A DNA stretch of 64,000 nt from Bradyrhizobium archetypum (GCF_013114835.1 NZ_JAAVLW010000004.1:124001-188000), one strand, 5' to 3'. Positions 16,441-26,453 are shown, counted from the first letter of the stretch. The notes: a model not told the origin generated them from the letters alone. A program made the numbers and translations.

Positions 16441-16643
16441 GGTCTAAATCCTTGTAACGCGGGACGAATCACCCGCGACTCACGACGTCAGGAAAATCTT
16501 GCAACGATCACCGGCAACATTGCGGCGACCAGAGGCTGAAAATGGCGGAATCGCGGCAAAGGCCAACGTTATACCCGCTATTTTTAACCTTTGGCGGCGC
16601 GCTCGCGCGAAAGTGAGGACGCCGGCGACAGGCGTGGCGCCGG

Positions 16644-17297
16644 TTATGCGCCGGCGGCGACACCGGCCTGGTCGTCGATTTCGGCCTCCGGCCGCCAGTC
16701 CATCGTCACGAAACCAGGGGTCTGCTCGACCCGGCGCAGCCAGGCGCGGATGGCGGGAAAGGTCGCGAGATCGTAGTCGCAGCGATCGGCGACGTGAGTG
16801 TAGCCGTACAGCGCGATGTCGGCGACCGTCAGTTGTCCGGCAGCGAAATAGGCACGGGTCTTGAGGTGGTTTTCCATCACCTGAAGCGCGGCATAGCCGC
16901 GCTCCATCCAGTCCTCCAGCGCATGCGTCTGCAGGTCGCGGCCACCCCTGACCAGCGACAGCCAGAAATAGGCGGCGCCGATATTGGGCTCAAGCGCGTG
17001 CTGCTCGAAGAACATCCATTGCAGCGCCTCGGCGCGCTCGACCCTTGATTCCGGCGCCAGCGACGTGCCGCCGCAGACGTACCACAGGATGGCGTTGGAC
17101 TCGGCGAGATAACGCCCCTCGGCGACTTCCAGGAGCGGCACCTGTCCGCTCGGGTTCTTCGCCAGAAACTCCGGCGTGCGGCTTTCGCCGCGGAGGATGT
17201 CCACTTCGACCGCCTCATAGGGCGCGTTGAGCAGCGCCAGCGCAAGGCGGACCTTGTAGCTGTTGCCGGAGCGCTGCATCGAATAGAGCTTGTACAT
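16644..17297 (-). CDS. Glutathione S-transferase
   Basis: This 217-residue protein has an N-terminal thioredoxin-like domain (YSMQRSGNSYKVRLAL, then NPSGQVPLLE and LAESNAILWYV) and a helical C-terminal domain (YFAAGQLTVADIALYGYTHV). The catalytic position is Ser/Asn-like (RSGNSYK), as in beta/theta-like bacterial GSTs. It is a close relative of the GST at 34687-35277 and shares its ESRTPEFL and NGSGQVP blocks. I start at the ATG of MYKLYSMQ; 66 upstream in-frame codons do not resemble a GST. Confidence 0.9.
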   Translation of the reverse strand: MYKLYSMQRSGNSYKVRLALALLNAPYEAVEVDILRGESRTPEFLAKNPSGQVPLLEVAEGRYLAESNAILWYVCGGTSLAPESRVERAEALQWMFFEQHALEPNIGAAYFWLSLVRGGRDLQTHALEDWMERGYAALQVMENHLKTRAYFAAGQLTVADIALYGYTHVADRCDYDLATFPAIRAWLRRVEQTPGFVTMDWRPEAEIDDQAGVAAGA

Positions 17298-17498
17298 CGT
17301 CTTGGATTTCACCCCGATCGAGGAAGCACGCACGCCTCGGTTGCGCGCCCGCGCTGCCAGCGGTTCGCACCGCAACGCGGCTAAACAATGATGCCGATAC
17401 GATTGCCTCGCAAGGCCCGCAGAATGGAAAAAGTCGAAAACCTCTGCCGCACTGCACGCGTGCAGAATGATTCCATCAACACGCTGGAACAACAAAGA

Positions 17499-18728
17499 TC
17501 ACGCTTGCGCGACGCGGGCCGCACCAAGCGCATGGCTCGCGCGGTCGAGGGCCGCGCGCCGCAGGACGAACACGTAGAAGGCCAGCTCCACCAGTAACCC
17601 TAAGGGTATGTAGCTGACGCCGGCGATACTGCGCGACAGCAGCGGCACGATCCAGGCCGCCGCGAGCAGGCTGATCTCGAAGTCGCGAAAGCCGTTGTTG
17701 AGCGCGTGTCGAGCAAAGAATGCGATCGCGACCGCGAGCACCACGAGGTCGTAGTCGAGCACGTAGGGTGTTGCGAGCAGGCTGCCCAGCGCCAGCGCTG
17801 CCGCCTTGAGCTCGAAGGCGGCATCGCTGCGCCACAGCCAGGCGAGGCTGGTCGCGAGCAGAGCAAGCAGCGAGGCCTGGACCACATAGGCAGTCGGCAC
17901 GTTCGCGCCCCATGCGCGGACGGCCGAGAAGATCGATTGGATTTTCTGCCAGCCGGTACCACCTTGTTCGAGCACGACCGTCTGCGTGAAATTCATGGAG
18001 TCGGCGAAGGCATGCCAGATGCCGCTGCCGAGCATCGCGAAGCTGATCGCGACCAGCGCGACGACCGTGGCGGCCGCGGCGCCGATGGTGCGCCGGCGCC
18101 CGCCCGCCAGAAGCGCGATCGGGATCAGCACGCCGAATTGCGGCTTGTAGGCGAGCAGGCCGATCAGCACGCCGGCAAGCCATGGTCGTCGATCGAGCCA
18201 GTGCAGCGCGCCGCCGAGCAGCGCCGCGGTGAGAAATCCATTCTGACCATGGCCGACATTGATGAGCACTGCGGGAAATGCGGCGGCGACCAGCAACGTT
18301 TCCTGACGCGGCAGGATGGCGCGGATCGCTGTGAGGAAGGCGGCAAAACTGGCGGCCAGCCAGAGCGCCAGACCCCCAGCATAGGGAAGGGCGGCGACGA
18401 GCACGGCGATCGCAAAGAAGAACGGCGGGTAGTGCCAGCCATAAAACGGCACATCACGGCCACCGAACACCGCCTTCTCCGCCGCGTGCTGGAGCGCAGG
18501 CGCATAGGCGTCCGCAGCGCGGCCCTGCCACGTCAACAAGCCTGCCGCATAGACGTTCGAAAAATCGGTTCCGATCGGCTGGCCGGTGCGATCAATGGGG
18601 CCGTCGGAAACCGCGATCCAGGCGGCGAAGATCAGGACCGACAGGGCGAGCAGGATCAGGCAATAGGCGCGCATGCGCAAAGCCGTCAGCCATTTGCCGG
18701 ATCGCAACCCTTGCCAGATATGAGTCAT
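17499..18728 (-). CDS. GT87-family membrane glycosyltransferase (DUF2029)
   Basis: This 409-residue integral membrane protein has about ten transmembrane segments. Family markers are GTDFSNVYAAGLLTWQGRAAD near the N-terminus (an Asp in the first periplasmic loop, the expected catalytic position), FYGWHYPPFFF, and GHGQNGFLTAALLG and LAYKPQFGVLIPIA in the centre. GT87 enzymes transfer mannose or other sugars from polyprenyl-phosphate donors on the outer face of the inner membrane. The acceptor is unknown. The gene stands alone. Confidence 0.85.
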   Translation of the reverse strand: MTHIWQGLRSGKWLTALRMRAYCLILLALSVLIFAAWIAVSDGPIDRTGQPIGTDFSNVYAAGLLTWQGRAADAYAPALQHAAEKAVFGGRDVPFYGWHYPPFFFAIAVLVAALPYAGGLALWLAASFAAFLTAIRAILPRQETLLVAAAFPAVLINVGHGQNGFLTAALLGGALHWLDRRPWLAGVLIGLLAYKPQFGVLIPIALLAGGRRRTIGAAAATVVALVAISFAMLGSGIWHAFADSMNFTQTVVLEQGGTGWQKIQSIFSAVRAWGANVPTAYVVQASLLALLATSLAWLWRSDAAFELKAAALALGSLLATPYVLDYDLVVLAVAIAFFARHALNNGFRDFEISLLAAAWIVPLLSRSIAGVSYIPLGLLVELAFYVFVLRRAALDRASHALGAARVAQA

Positions 18729-18790
18729 TTCACTGCGGAATTTTACGAATATTGCGCCGTATTGCTCCGACCGTACCGAGCGCGCTTTAA

Positions 18791-20122
<1,332 letters not shown>

Positions 20123-20138
20123 GCATTCGCCACACAGG

Positions 20139-20164
20139 CCCGTTCCGCAGTTGGGCGGGACGGG
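20139..20164 (+). terminator. Weak hairpin after the aminotransferase
   Basis: CCCGTTCCGC pairs with GCGGGACGGG (one G-T pair) around a six-base loop, 17 bases after the stop. It is followed by TTACGG rather than a T tract, so intrinsic termination is uncertain. Confidence 0.35.
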
Positions 20165-20336
20165 TTACGGTTCGCACGAGCAATCGCGTCAAAAGGACGG
20201 TCGTCAAGTCACATCGCACGTGAACGAACACGCAATGTTTTGACGGCCTCTTGATCAAGCGCCATGTTTTCGACACGGCGCTTCCATCCTGTCCGCTCCG
20301 CTAAATTTATTCATCAACATGCGGAGACTGGGACAC

Positions 20337-20849
20337 ATGCGACTCCTGACATTGACACTCGCCACGGCGGCACTGATCGCGCCGATCACAAGCGCTGACG
20401 CGGCGCCGCCGGTTCGTGCCGGCATCCTGCAATGCCAGGGAGGCCAAAATGTCGGCTTCGTGGTCGGCTCGGTGGCGAGTCTCGAATGCGTGTTCCGCAG
20501 CGAAGGCCGCCGTCCCGAACCTTACATCGCCAAGGTGCAACGTATCGGCCTGGACCTCGGCGTCACCGAGCAGACCCAGTTGTCCTGGGCGGTCAATGCG
20601 CCGACCAGCCGGCTCGGGCGCGGCGAACTCGCCGGCAGCTATGGCGGCGTCGGCGCCAACGCATCGGTCGGCATCGGCGGCGGTGGCAACTTCCTGGTGG
20701 GCGGCCCCGCCAATGCCTACGCGCTGCAGCCGATCAGCCTGCAGGGACAGACCGGGATCAACGTCACCGCCGGCATCGCCGGCCTCGAACTGCAGCCGGT
20801 CCAGTTCGGCCCGCGCCGGCACGTTCGCCGGCATCACCGCCGCGGCTGA
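20337..20849 (+). CDS. DUF992 secreted protein, copy 1
   Basis: This 170-residue protein has a cleavable signal peptide (MRLLTLTLATAALIAPITSADA). The mature domain carries the DUF992 pattern: AGILQCQGGQNVGFVVGS, LECVFR, PYIAKVQRIGLDLGV, and glycine-rich ASVGIGGGGNFLVGG, ending ALQPISLQGQTG..GLELQPV. Two cysteines (about residues 32 and 50 of the preprotein) probably form a disulfide. The function of DUF992 is unknown. A paralogue follows 280 bases downstream. The basic tail RRHVRRHHRRG is absent from the paralogue. The ATG at 20337 has GGAG ten bases upstream. Confidence 0.85.
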   Translation: MRLLTLTLATAALIAPITSADAAPPVRAGILQCQGGQNVGFVVGSVASLECVFRSEGRRPEPYIAKVQRIGLDLGVTEQTQLSWAVNAPTSRLGRGELAGSYGGVGANASVGIGGGGNFLVGGPANAYALQPISLQGQTGINVTAGIAGLELQPVQFGPRRHVRRHHRRG

Positions 20850-20869
20850 GAATGACACGTGAGGTAAGG

Positions 20870-20893
20870 GGCCCGCGCAAGCGGGCCTTTTCC
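20870..20893 (+). terminator. Intrinsic terminator after DUF992 copy 1
   Basis: GGCCCGC, loop GCAA, GCGGGCC, then TTTTCC. A seven-base GC stem, a GNRA loop and a short T tract sit 20 bases after the stop codon. Confidence 0.75.
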
Positions 20894-20899
20894 ATGGAT

Positions 20900-20995
20900 G
20901 TCATTCCGGGGCGCGCGAAGCGCGAACCCGGAATCTAGAGATGATTTTACTCGATCGAGATTCTGGATTCGATGCTGCGCATCCTCCGGAATGAC
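20900..20995. repeat. Dispersed inverted repeat, CATTCCGG family
   Basis: The element begins GTCATTCCGG and ends CCGGAATGAC, with a CGCGCGAAGCGCG hairpin in the left half and GATGCTGCGCATC in the right. A second copy lies at 56569-56649. It sits directly after a terminator, between the two DUF992 genes. Confidence 0.75.
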
Positions 20996-21128
20996 GTCGG
21001 CAAACAACGACTCCTCTGGCAAATTCTGGCACGGCGTGTGATGTTGTGGCATAGAACGGCGAGCGCCGCGGGCACGCCTTGTTCTTGATTCTCTGCTCGC
21101 ATCAGCTTTTTCAGCCGGAGATTACCTC

Positions 21129-21611
21129 ATGCGTCGTGCCCTCATCATTGCTGCTGCCGCGCTCGCCACGTTGGCTTGGTCGTTCGGCAGCGTCGGTGCG
21201 CAGCAGGTGCAGCGGGTGCAGGTCGGCGTGCTGGAGTGCCGCGGCGGCGCCAGCGTCGGTTTTGTCGTCGGTTCGGTCACCAATCTCGGCTGCGTGCTGC
21301 GCGCGGAAGGGATGCCGGAGGACCGCTATATCGCAACCATCCGCAAGGTCGGGCTCGATCTCGGCATCACCCAGGAATCGGCGCTGGCCTGGGGCGTGTT
21401 CGCACCCGTCGCGCGACTTGGCCCTGGCGGCCTTTCCGGCGATTACGTCGGCGCGCAAGGCAGCGCGACGCTCGGCGTCGGCGTCGGCGGCAACGTGCTG
21501 GTCGGCGGCTCCGCCAATTCGATCGCGCTGCAGCCACTCAGTCTGCAGGGTCAGGTTGGCGTCAGCATTGCTGCCGGATTGGAAAGCCTCGAACTCCGGC
21601 CGGGACGCTGA
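21129..21611 (+). CDS. DUF992 secreted protein, copy 2
   Basis: This 160-residue protein has a signal peptide (MRRALIIAAAALATLAWSFGSVGA) and a complete DUF992 domain: VGVLECRGGASVGFVVGS, LGCVLR, RYIATIRKVGLDLGI, ATLGVGVGGNVLVGG and ALQPLSLQGQVG. The two cysteines align with those of copy 1, supporting a structural disulfide. GGAG lies about nine bases before the ATG. The intervening terminator and repeat suggest the two copies are separate transcription units. Confidence 0.87.
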   Translation: MRRALIIAAAALATLAWSFGSVGAQQVQRVQVGVLECRGGASVGFVVGSVTNLGCVLRAEGMPEDRYIATIRKVGLDLGITQESALAWGVFAPVARLGPGGLSGDYVGAQGSATLGVGVGGNVLVGGSANSIALQPLSLQGQVGVSIAAGLESLELRPGR

Positions 21612-21668
21612 GCTAACCGCACTTCATTTTCACCACGGGCCATCTTGACCTGTGCCGGTGACGGTCTT

Positions 21669-21690
21669 AAAAAGAATGAATGTTCTTTTT
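21669..21690. promoter_or_regulatory. Perfect inverted repeat, candidate TetR operator
   Basis: AAAAAGAA and TTCTTTTT flank TGAATG. The palindrome ends exactly where the Shine-Dalgarno sequence AAGGAGGT of the methyltransferase gene begins. Its position in the leader of an operon that ends with a TetR gene suggests autoregulation; an RNA hairpin that affects translation is the alternative. Confidence 0.5.
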
Positions 21691-21705
21691 AAGGAGGTCG
21701 CGAAA

Positions 21706-22584
21706 TTGCTGCAGCATCAGCCAAGCCGGACCGCCGAATACATGGCCATGTTCCGGGCGTCGGAGCATGCGAAGGGTGCCGGACGACGTGTGTTTACCGA
21801 TCCACTGGCCATCGCACTGTTGCCAGGAAGCTGGCGGCTATCCGCCAAACTGCTCGCGCTACGTCCAGTGGGTGAAGTGCTTGCCCGCTACATCGACCGG
21901 CAATGGCCGGGTGCGCGAACCTCCGGCATCGCGCGCACGCGGCTGATCGACGACTGGATCGAGGAATCGATCGGACAATCCGAGCAGGTCGTGCTGCTTG
22001 GTGCCGGCTTCGATACGCGGGCCTGGCGGCTCGCCGCGCTCGGTTCCGTCAAGGTTTTTGAGGTGGATCACCCTGCAACGGCAAAGGTGAAACGGGAGCG
22101 ATTGCAGGCTGCCGGAGCCGATCTGAACCGGGCAACCTTCGTCGCCGTCGATTTCGAGATCGATAATTTCGAGCAGCGTCTGGGCGACGCCGGCTTCGAT
22201 CCGGCGCGGCGCACGATCGTCGTGTGGGAAGGCGTCAGCCAGTATCTGACGGGCGAGGCGGTCTGCGGCGTAATGCGCTGGGCGGGCCGGCTTGCGCCCC
22301 GCAGCCGGTTCATCTTCACCTATGTTCATGAGGGCGCGATCGACGGCAGCGTCGCGTTCGATGGCGCAGATAAGGTCATCGCCAAGGTCGACGGTTCGGG
22401 TGAAGCTTGGCGCTTCGGCTTGCTGCCCAACGAATTGCCGGACTTCCTGCGTGAGCGCGGGCTGAGACTGATGAGCGATTTCGACGCCGATCAATACCGG
22501 GAGCGGGTGATGGGGCAGGCCGGCCGCCACATGCACGGTTATAGATTCTATCACACGGTGCTTGCGGAAGTCGGCGATGCCTAG
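21706..22584 (+). CDS. SAM-dependent methyltransferase (PPM1/LCM-like class I)
   Basis: This protein of about 292 residues starts at a TTG preceded seven bases upstream by a perfect AAGGAGGT. An in-frame ATG at 21676 exists but would have no ribosome-binding site and its codons form the palindrome. Family marks of the leucine carboxyl methyltransferase-like group are SRTAEYMAMFRASEH, RRVFTDPLAIAL, VVLLGAGFDTRAWRL (SAM-binding), KVFEVDHPATAKVKR (ribose-binding Asp) and VWEGVSQYLTGEAV. The substrate is probably a small-molecule carboxyl or hydroxyl group. The stop overlaps the start of the TetR gene by eight bases. Confidence 0.85.
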   Translation: MLQHQPSRTAEYMAMFRASEHAKGAGRRVFTDPLAIALLPGSWRLSAKLLALRPVGEVLARYIDRQWPGARTSGIARTRLIDDWIEESIGQSEQVVLLGAGFDTRAWRLAALGSVKVFEVDHPATAKVKRERLQAAGADLNRATFVAVDFEIDNFEQRLGDAGFDPARRTIVVWEGVSQYLTGEAVCGVMRWAGRLAPRSRFIFTYVHEGAIDGSVAFDGADKVIAKVDGSGEAWRFGLLPNELPDFLRERGLRLMSDFDADQYRERVMGQAGRHMHGYRFYHTVLAEVGDA

Positions 22585-23197
22585 GATATCCGCGGCACGC
22601 GCCAACGAGCAGCGCGGGCGCATCCTCGATGCTGCTTTGACATGCTTTGCGCGCGAAGGCTTTCATGCAGCAACCGTTCAGGACATCGTCGAAGAATCAG
22701 GGCTCAGCCCCGGCGCGATCTACGGATATTTTAAAGGCAAGACCGACATCGCGATGGCGATCGCTTCCGAACGCCACGCCATGGAACGCCGGCGCATGGA
22801 ATTTGCGCTGGCCGCGCCGGATATCGACACAAGCCTGCGGCGCCTCGTCGAAGGATTCGTGCTCGAATTGCGCAATCCCAAGGAAAGGCGATGGCGCCAT
22901 CTAGCCGTGCAGCTTTGGGCGGAGAGCCTTTCCAATCCACGATTAAGGCGCGAAGCGCTTGCGGGGGTTTCTCAGGCCGTGGACGTATTGGCGCCGATGA
23001 TCGCAAAGGCGCAACGAGCACGCCGTTGGCCGCAGCATCTCGATCCGGCGTCGGCCGCCCGCGTCATGGTCGCGGTCTTGCAGGGCATTTCGCTGCAGCT
23101 TGCCTGGGATGAGCGCGTCGATATCGAGCGCATCGCCATTGCGCTGCGGATCATGCTCCATCCGTGTTCGGACGGATCGGGTGCGGCGACCGGTTGA
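22577..23197 (+). CDS. TetR/AcrR-family transcriptional regulator
   Basis: This 206-residue protein has a TetR helix-turn-helix (about residues 10-56: RILDAALTCFAREGFHAATV, then DIVEESGLSPGAIYGYFKGK) and an all-helical ligand-binding domain with a C-terminal TetR_C_6-like stretch. The start MPRISAARANEQ at 22577 overlaps the methyltransferase stop, so the two are coupled. It likely represses its own operon through the palindrome at 21669-21690; that is inferred from layout. The ligand may be the methyltransferase substrate. Confidence 0.9.
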   Translation: MPRISAARANEQRGRILDAALTCFAREGFHAATVQDIVEESGLSPGAIYGYFKGKTDIAMAIASERHAMERRRMEFALAAPDIDTSLRRLVEGFVLELRNPKERRWRHLAVQLWAESLSNPRLRREALAGVSQAVDVLAPMIAKAQRARRWPQHLDPASAARVMVAVLQGISLQLAWDERVDIERIAIALRIMLHPCSDGSGAATG

Positions 23198-23399
23198 GCG
23201 GGATCAGTCTGAGTTCCGGACCGGGAAGGCGGTGAGCGGACGCAAAAGCATATCTGATTCCCGGCGTGGCCGAGGTGGACGCCATAAACGACTGTATGCA
23301 GTGCAGCGACGTTTTCCCGCTTGCCAAAACCTCAGGACAGGCGGAGCATCAGAGGTCGCCGACCCAATCACGGGCCGAGCTCCAAACAGGGAGGCGGCA

Positions 23400-25448
23400 A
23401 TGGGACAGGACGTCAGAAGTCCCCAAGGTCCACGGTGCATTGCACTGGTGGGCCCTTTCCAAAGCGGTAAAACCACACTTCTAGAGGCCATACTGGCGCG
23501 AACGGGCGCCATTAAAAATGCCGGCAGTGTCGATGCCGGAACTTCCGTCGGCGACGCCACCCCCGAGGCGCGCCATCACAAGATGGGGGTAGGCTTAAGC
23601 GCCGCCACCACCACCTTCATGGGCGACAATTACACCTTTATCGATTGTCCCGGCTCGGTCGAGTTCGCGCATGACATGCGCGCCGCGTTGCCTGCGGTCG
23701 ACGCCGCGGTCGTGGTCTGCGAGGCGGACGAGAAGAAGCTGCCGCAACTGCAGATCATCCTGCGCGAGCTGGAGGATCTCGGCATTCCGCGTTTTCTGTT
23801 TCTGAACAAGATTGATCGCGCCAACAAGCGCATCCGCGAAACGTTGGCGACGTTGCAGCCGGCCTCGCGCGTGCCGCTGGTGCTGCGGCAGATACCGATT
23901 TGGAACGGCGATCTGATCGAAGGGTTCGTCGATCTCGCGCTCGAACGTGCCTTCGTCTACCGCGAGCACAAGCCGTCCGAAGTCATCGCGCTGGAAGGGG
24001 GCAATCTCGACCGCGAGAAGGAAGCGCGCTTCTCGATGTTGGAGAAGCTCGCCGACCACGACGATGCACTGATGGAGCAGTTGCTGGAGGATATCCAGCC
24101 GCCGCGTGATGCAGTATTCGACGATCTCGCCCGCGAATTGCGCGAAGGCCTGATCTGTCCGGTGCTGCTTGGCGCGGCCGCGCGCGAAAACGGCGTGCTG
24201 CGGCTGATGAAGGCGCTGCGGCATGAAGCGCCCGGCGTCGCCGAGACGGCGAAGCGCCTTGGCGCCTCGTCGCAAAAGGACGCGCTGGCCTATGTGTTCA
24301 AGACCGTGCATCTGCAGCACGGCGGCAAGCTGTCGCTAGTGCGGCTGCTCGCCGGCCATCTCGATGACGGCGCGACGCTGCAATCCTCCTCCGGCGAAGC
24401 CGGACGCGTGTCCGGCATTCTGGCCGTCAACGGTGCGCACGATACCAAGCGGCCTTCGGCGGAGGCCGGCGACACCGTCGCGCTCGGCAAGCTCGACGCG
24501 ATCAAGACCGGCGACACGCTGTCCGGCGGCAAGACCGCGCCGTCCGCGCTGGTGCAGATTGCGCCGGCGCCGCCGGTGCTGGCGATGTCGCTGTCGGCGA
24601 CCGACCGCAAGGACGACGTCAAGCTCGGCCAGGCGCTGCTGCGGCTGAACGAGGAGGACCCGTCGCTGACGATGATCCAGAATCCGCGCACCCACGACAT
24701 CGTGCTGTGGGGGCAGGGCGAGATGCATCTGCGCGTCGCGCTCGAGCGTCTGCGCGACCGTTTCGGCGTCAACGTCAAGTCTCAGCCGCCCGCGATCGGC
24801 TATCAGGAGACCATCCGCAAATCGATCACCCAGCGCGGCCGCCACAAGAAGCAGTCCGGCGGCCACGGACAGTTCGGCGACGTGGTGCTGGAAATCAAGC
24901 CGATGCCGCGCGGCACCGGTTTCGAATTCCACGAAACGGTGGTCGGCGGCGCGGTGCCGCGCAACTATATCGGCGCGGTGGAGGAGGGCGTGGTCGATGG
25001 TCTTGCCAAGGGTCCGCTCGGCTTCCCCGTCATCGACGTGCAGGTGACGCTGACGGACGGCTCCTACCACAGCGTCGATTCCTCCGACCTTGCGTTCCGC
25101 ACCGCGGCGCGGATCGGCATGAGCGAGGGACTGCCGCAGTGCCAGCCGGTGCTGCTGGAGCCGATCCATATGGTGGAGATCGTCTGTCCGAGCGACGCCA
25201 CGGCGAAGATCAACGCCATCCTGTCGGCCCGGCGCGGCCAGATCCTGGGCTTCGATACCCGCGAGGGCTGGCCGGGATGGGATTGCGTCCGCGCCACTAT
25301 GCCGGAAGCGGAGATCGGCGACCTGATCGTGGAATTGCGCTCGGCCACCGCCGGCGCCGGCAGCTTCACGCGCCAGTTCGACCGCATGGCCGAGGTCACC
25401 GGCCGCGCCGCCGACCAGATCATCGCCGCGCACCGCGTCGCGGCGTGA
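23400..25448 (+). CDS. Elongation factor G-like translational GTPase
   Basis: This 682-residue protein has the EF-G domain order: G domain (GPFQSGKT at 18-25, DCPG at 82-85, NKID at 136-139), domain II (about 285-370), and domains III-V (IGYQETIRK near 470, YHSVDSSDLAFR in domain IV, and the C-terminal RGQILGFDTREGW fold). The switch I region, normally RGITI, reads HHKMGVGLSAATTTF, a clear departure from canonical EF-G. Such paralogues (EF-G2-like) bind GTP but their ribosomal role is unclear. The ATG at 23400 has AGGGAGG upstream; an open frame extends further but is not homologous. Shikimate dehydrogenase follows after a hairpin. Confidence 0.9.
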   Translation: MGQDVRSPQGPRCIALVGPFQSGKTTLLEAILARTGAIKNAGSVDAGTSVGDATPEARHHKMGVGLSAATTTFMGDNYTFIDCPGSVEFAHDMRAALPAVDAAVVVCEADEKKLPQLQIILRELEDLGIPRFLFLNKIDRANKRIRETLATLQPASRVPLVLRQIPIWNGDLIEGFVDLALERAFVYREHKPSEVIALEGGNLDREKEARFSMLEKLADHDDALMEQLLEDIQPPRDAVFDDLARELREGLICPVLLGAAARENGVLRLMKALRHEAPGVAETAKRLGASSQKDALAYVFKTVHLQHGGKLSLVRLLAGHLDDGATLQSSSGEAGRVSGILAVNGAHDTKRPSAEAGDTVALGKLDAIKTGDTLSGGKTAPSALVQIAPAPPVLAMSLSATDRKDDVKLGQALLRLNEEDPSLTMIQNPRTHDIVLWGQGEMHLRVALERLRDRFGVNVKSQPPAIGYQETIRKSITQRGRHKKQSGGHGQFGDVVLEIKPMPRGTGFEFHETVVGGAVPRNYIGAVEEGVVDGLAKGPLGFPVIDVQVTLTDGSYHSVDSSDLAFRTAARIGMSEGLPQCQPVLLEPIHMVEIVCPSDATAKINAILSARRGQILGFDTREGWPGWDCVRATMPEAEIGDLIVELRSATAGAGSFTRQFDRMAEVTGRAADQIIAAHRVAA

Positions 25449-25450
25449 GC

Positions 25451-25483
25451 CTCCCTCTCCCCGTTCTTCACGGGGAGAGGGAG
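25451..25483. repeat. Perfect CTC/GAG hairpin directly after the EF-G-like gene
   Basis: CTCCCTCTCCCCGT and ACGGGGAGAGGGAG form a perfect 14-base stem around TCTTC, starting two bases after the stop. It belongs to the same family as 9185-9224 and 44287-44420. It could stop or stabilise the transcript, but no T tract follows. Confidence 0.7.
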
Positions 25484-25619
25484 CGCACCGCGCTTGGCCG
25501 GGAGAGCAAGGCAAGCAGCGGCACCATCCGTCCGCTTGACATGCGCGGCAGGACACGAAATGGATCGCCTTCCAATTTCGTGGAAGAAGTCATGCCTGCT
25601 CGCGCCACCGAGAACGATC

Positions 25620-26453
25620 GTGCCTAAGCCTCCCGCCGCCTGCCTGATCGGATGGCCGGCCGCGCATTCGCGCTCGCCGCTGATCCATCATTACTGGCTG
25701 CGCACCCTCGGCATCGAGGGCGGTTATGTCATCGAGGCGGTGCCGCCCGATGAATTCAAGGATTTCATCTTCCGGCTATCGCTCCGCGGCTTCGTCGGAG
25801 CCAATGTCACCATCCCGCACAAGGAGCGCGCGCTGGCGCTGTCGAAAGCGGATGAGCGAGCCCGCGCCGTCGGCGCCGCCAATACGCTGTGGTTCGCGGA
25901 CGGTGAATTGTGCTCGACAAATACCGACGTCGAGGGCTTCATCAACAATCTCGACGCCTGCGCCGGCGGTTGGGACAGATGCGATCAAGCACTGGTGCTC
26001 GGCGCCGGCGGCTCGTCGCGCGCCGTTCTGTTCGGCCTGCTCGACCGCGGCATCAAGCGCATTCATCTCGCCAATCGTACACCCGAGCGCGCCCGCGCGC
26101 TGGCGGATCAGTTCGGCGCGAGCGTTGTGCCCGTCGCGTGGGACGCGCTCGGCGATCTTCTGCCGCGCGCCGGGCTTCTGGTGAACACGACCTCGCTCGG
26201 CATGAAAGGTCAGCCGCCGCTCGAACTCGATGTCGGACAGTTGCCGCCGCAGGCCATCGTCGCCGACCTCGTCTATGTGCCGCTCGACACGCCGTTGCTG
26301 GCCTTAGCACGCACGCGCGGGCTAAAGACAGCCGACGGGCTCGGCATGCTCTTGCATCAGGCGGTGCGCGGCTTCGAGCTGTGGTTCGGGCGGCGCCCCG
26401 AGGTAACGGCAGAGCTTCGCGCGCTCGTCGAAGCCGATCTCACGAATACATGA
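25620..26453 (+). CDS. aroE: Shikimate dehydrogenase (NADP+)
   Basis: This 277-residue enzyme reduces 3-dehydroshikimate to shikimate with NADPH, the fourth step of the chorismate pathway. Shikimate-binding SRSP is at 17-20, the catalytic lysine in NVTIPHK at 68, the catalytic Asp in NTDVEGF at 103, the NADP motif GAGGSS at 128-133, the NRTPERA adenosine-phosphate loop, and GLGMLLHQAVRGFELW at the C-terminus. I chose the GTG at 25620, whose product aligns with family N-termini; an in-frame ATG at 25560 would add 20 residues. The dephospho-CoA kinase and other usual neighbours are not present. Confidence 0.92.
   Translation: MPKPPAACLIGWPAAHSRSPLIHHYWLRTLGIEGGYVIEAVPPDEFKDFIFRLSLRGFVGANVTIPHKERALALSKADERARAVGAANTLWFADGELCSTNTDVEGFINNLDACAGGWDRCDQALVLGAGGSSRAVLFGLLDRGIKRIHLANRTPERARALADQFGASVVPVAWDALGDLLPRAGLLVNTTSLGMKGQPPLELDVGQLPPQAIVADLVYVPLDTPLLALARTRGLKTADGLGMLLHQAVRGFELWFGRRPEVTAELRALVEADLTNT

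Noticed and set aside
23100..23399. Upstream extension of the EF-G-like frame
   Set aside because: It overlaps the TetR gene and lacks EF-G homology; AGGGAGG sits before 23400.
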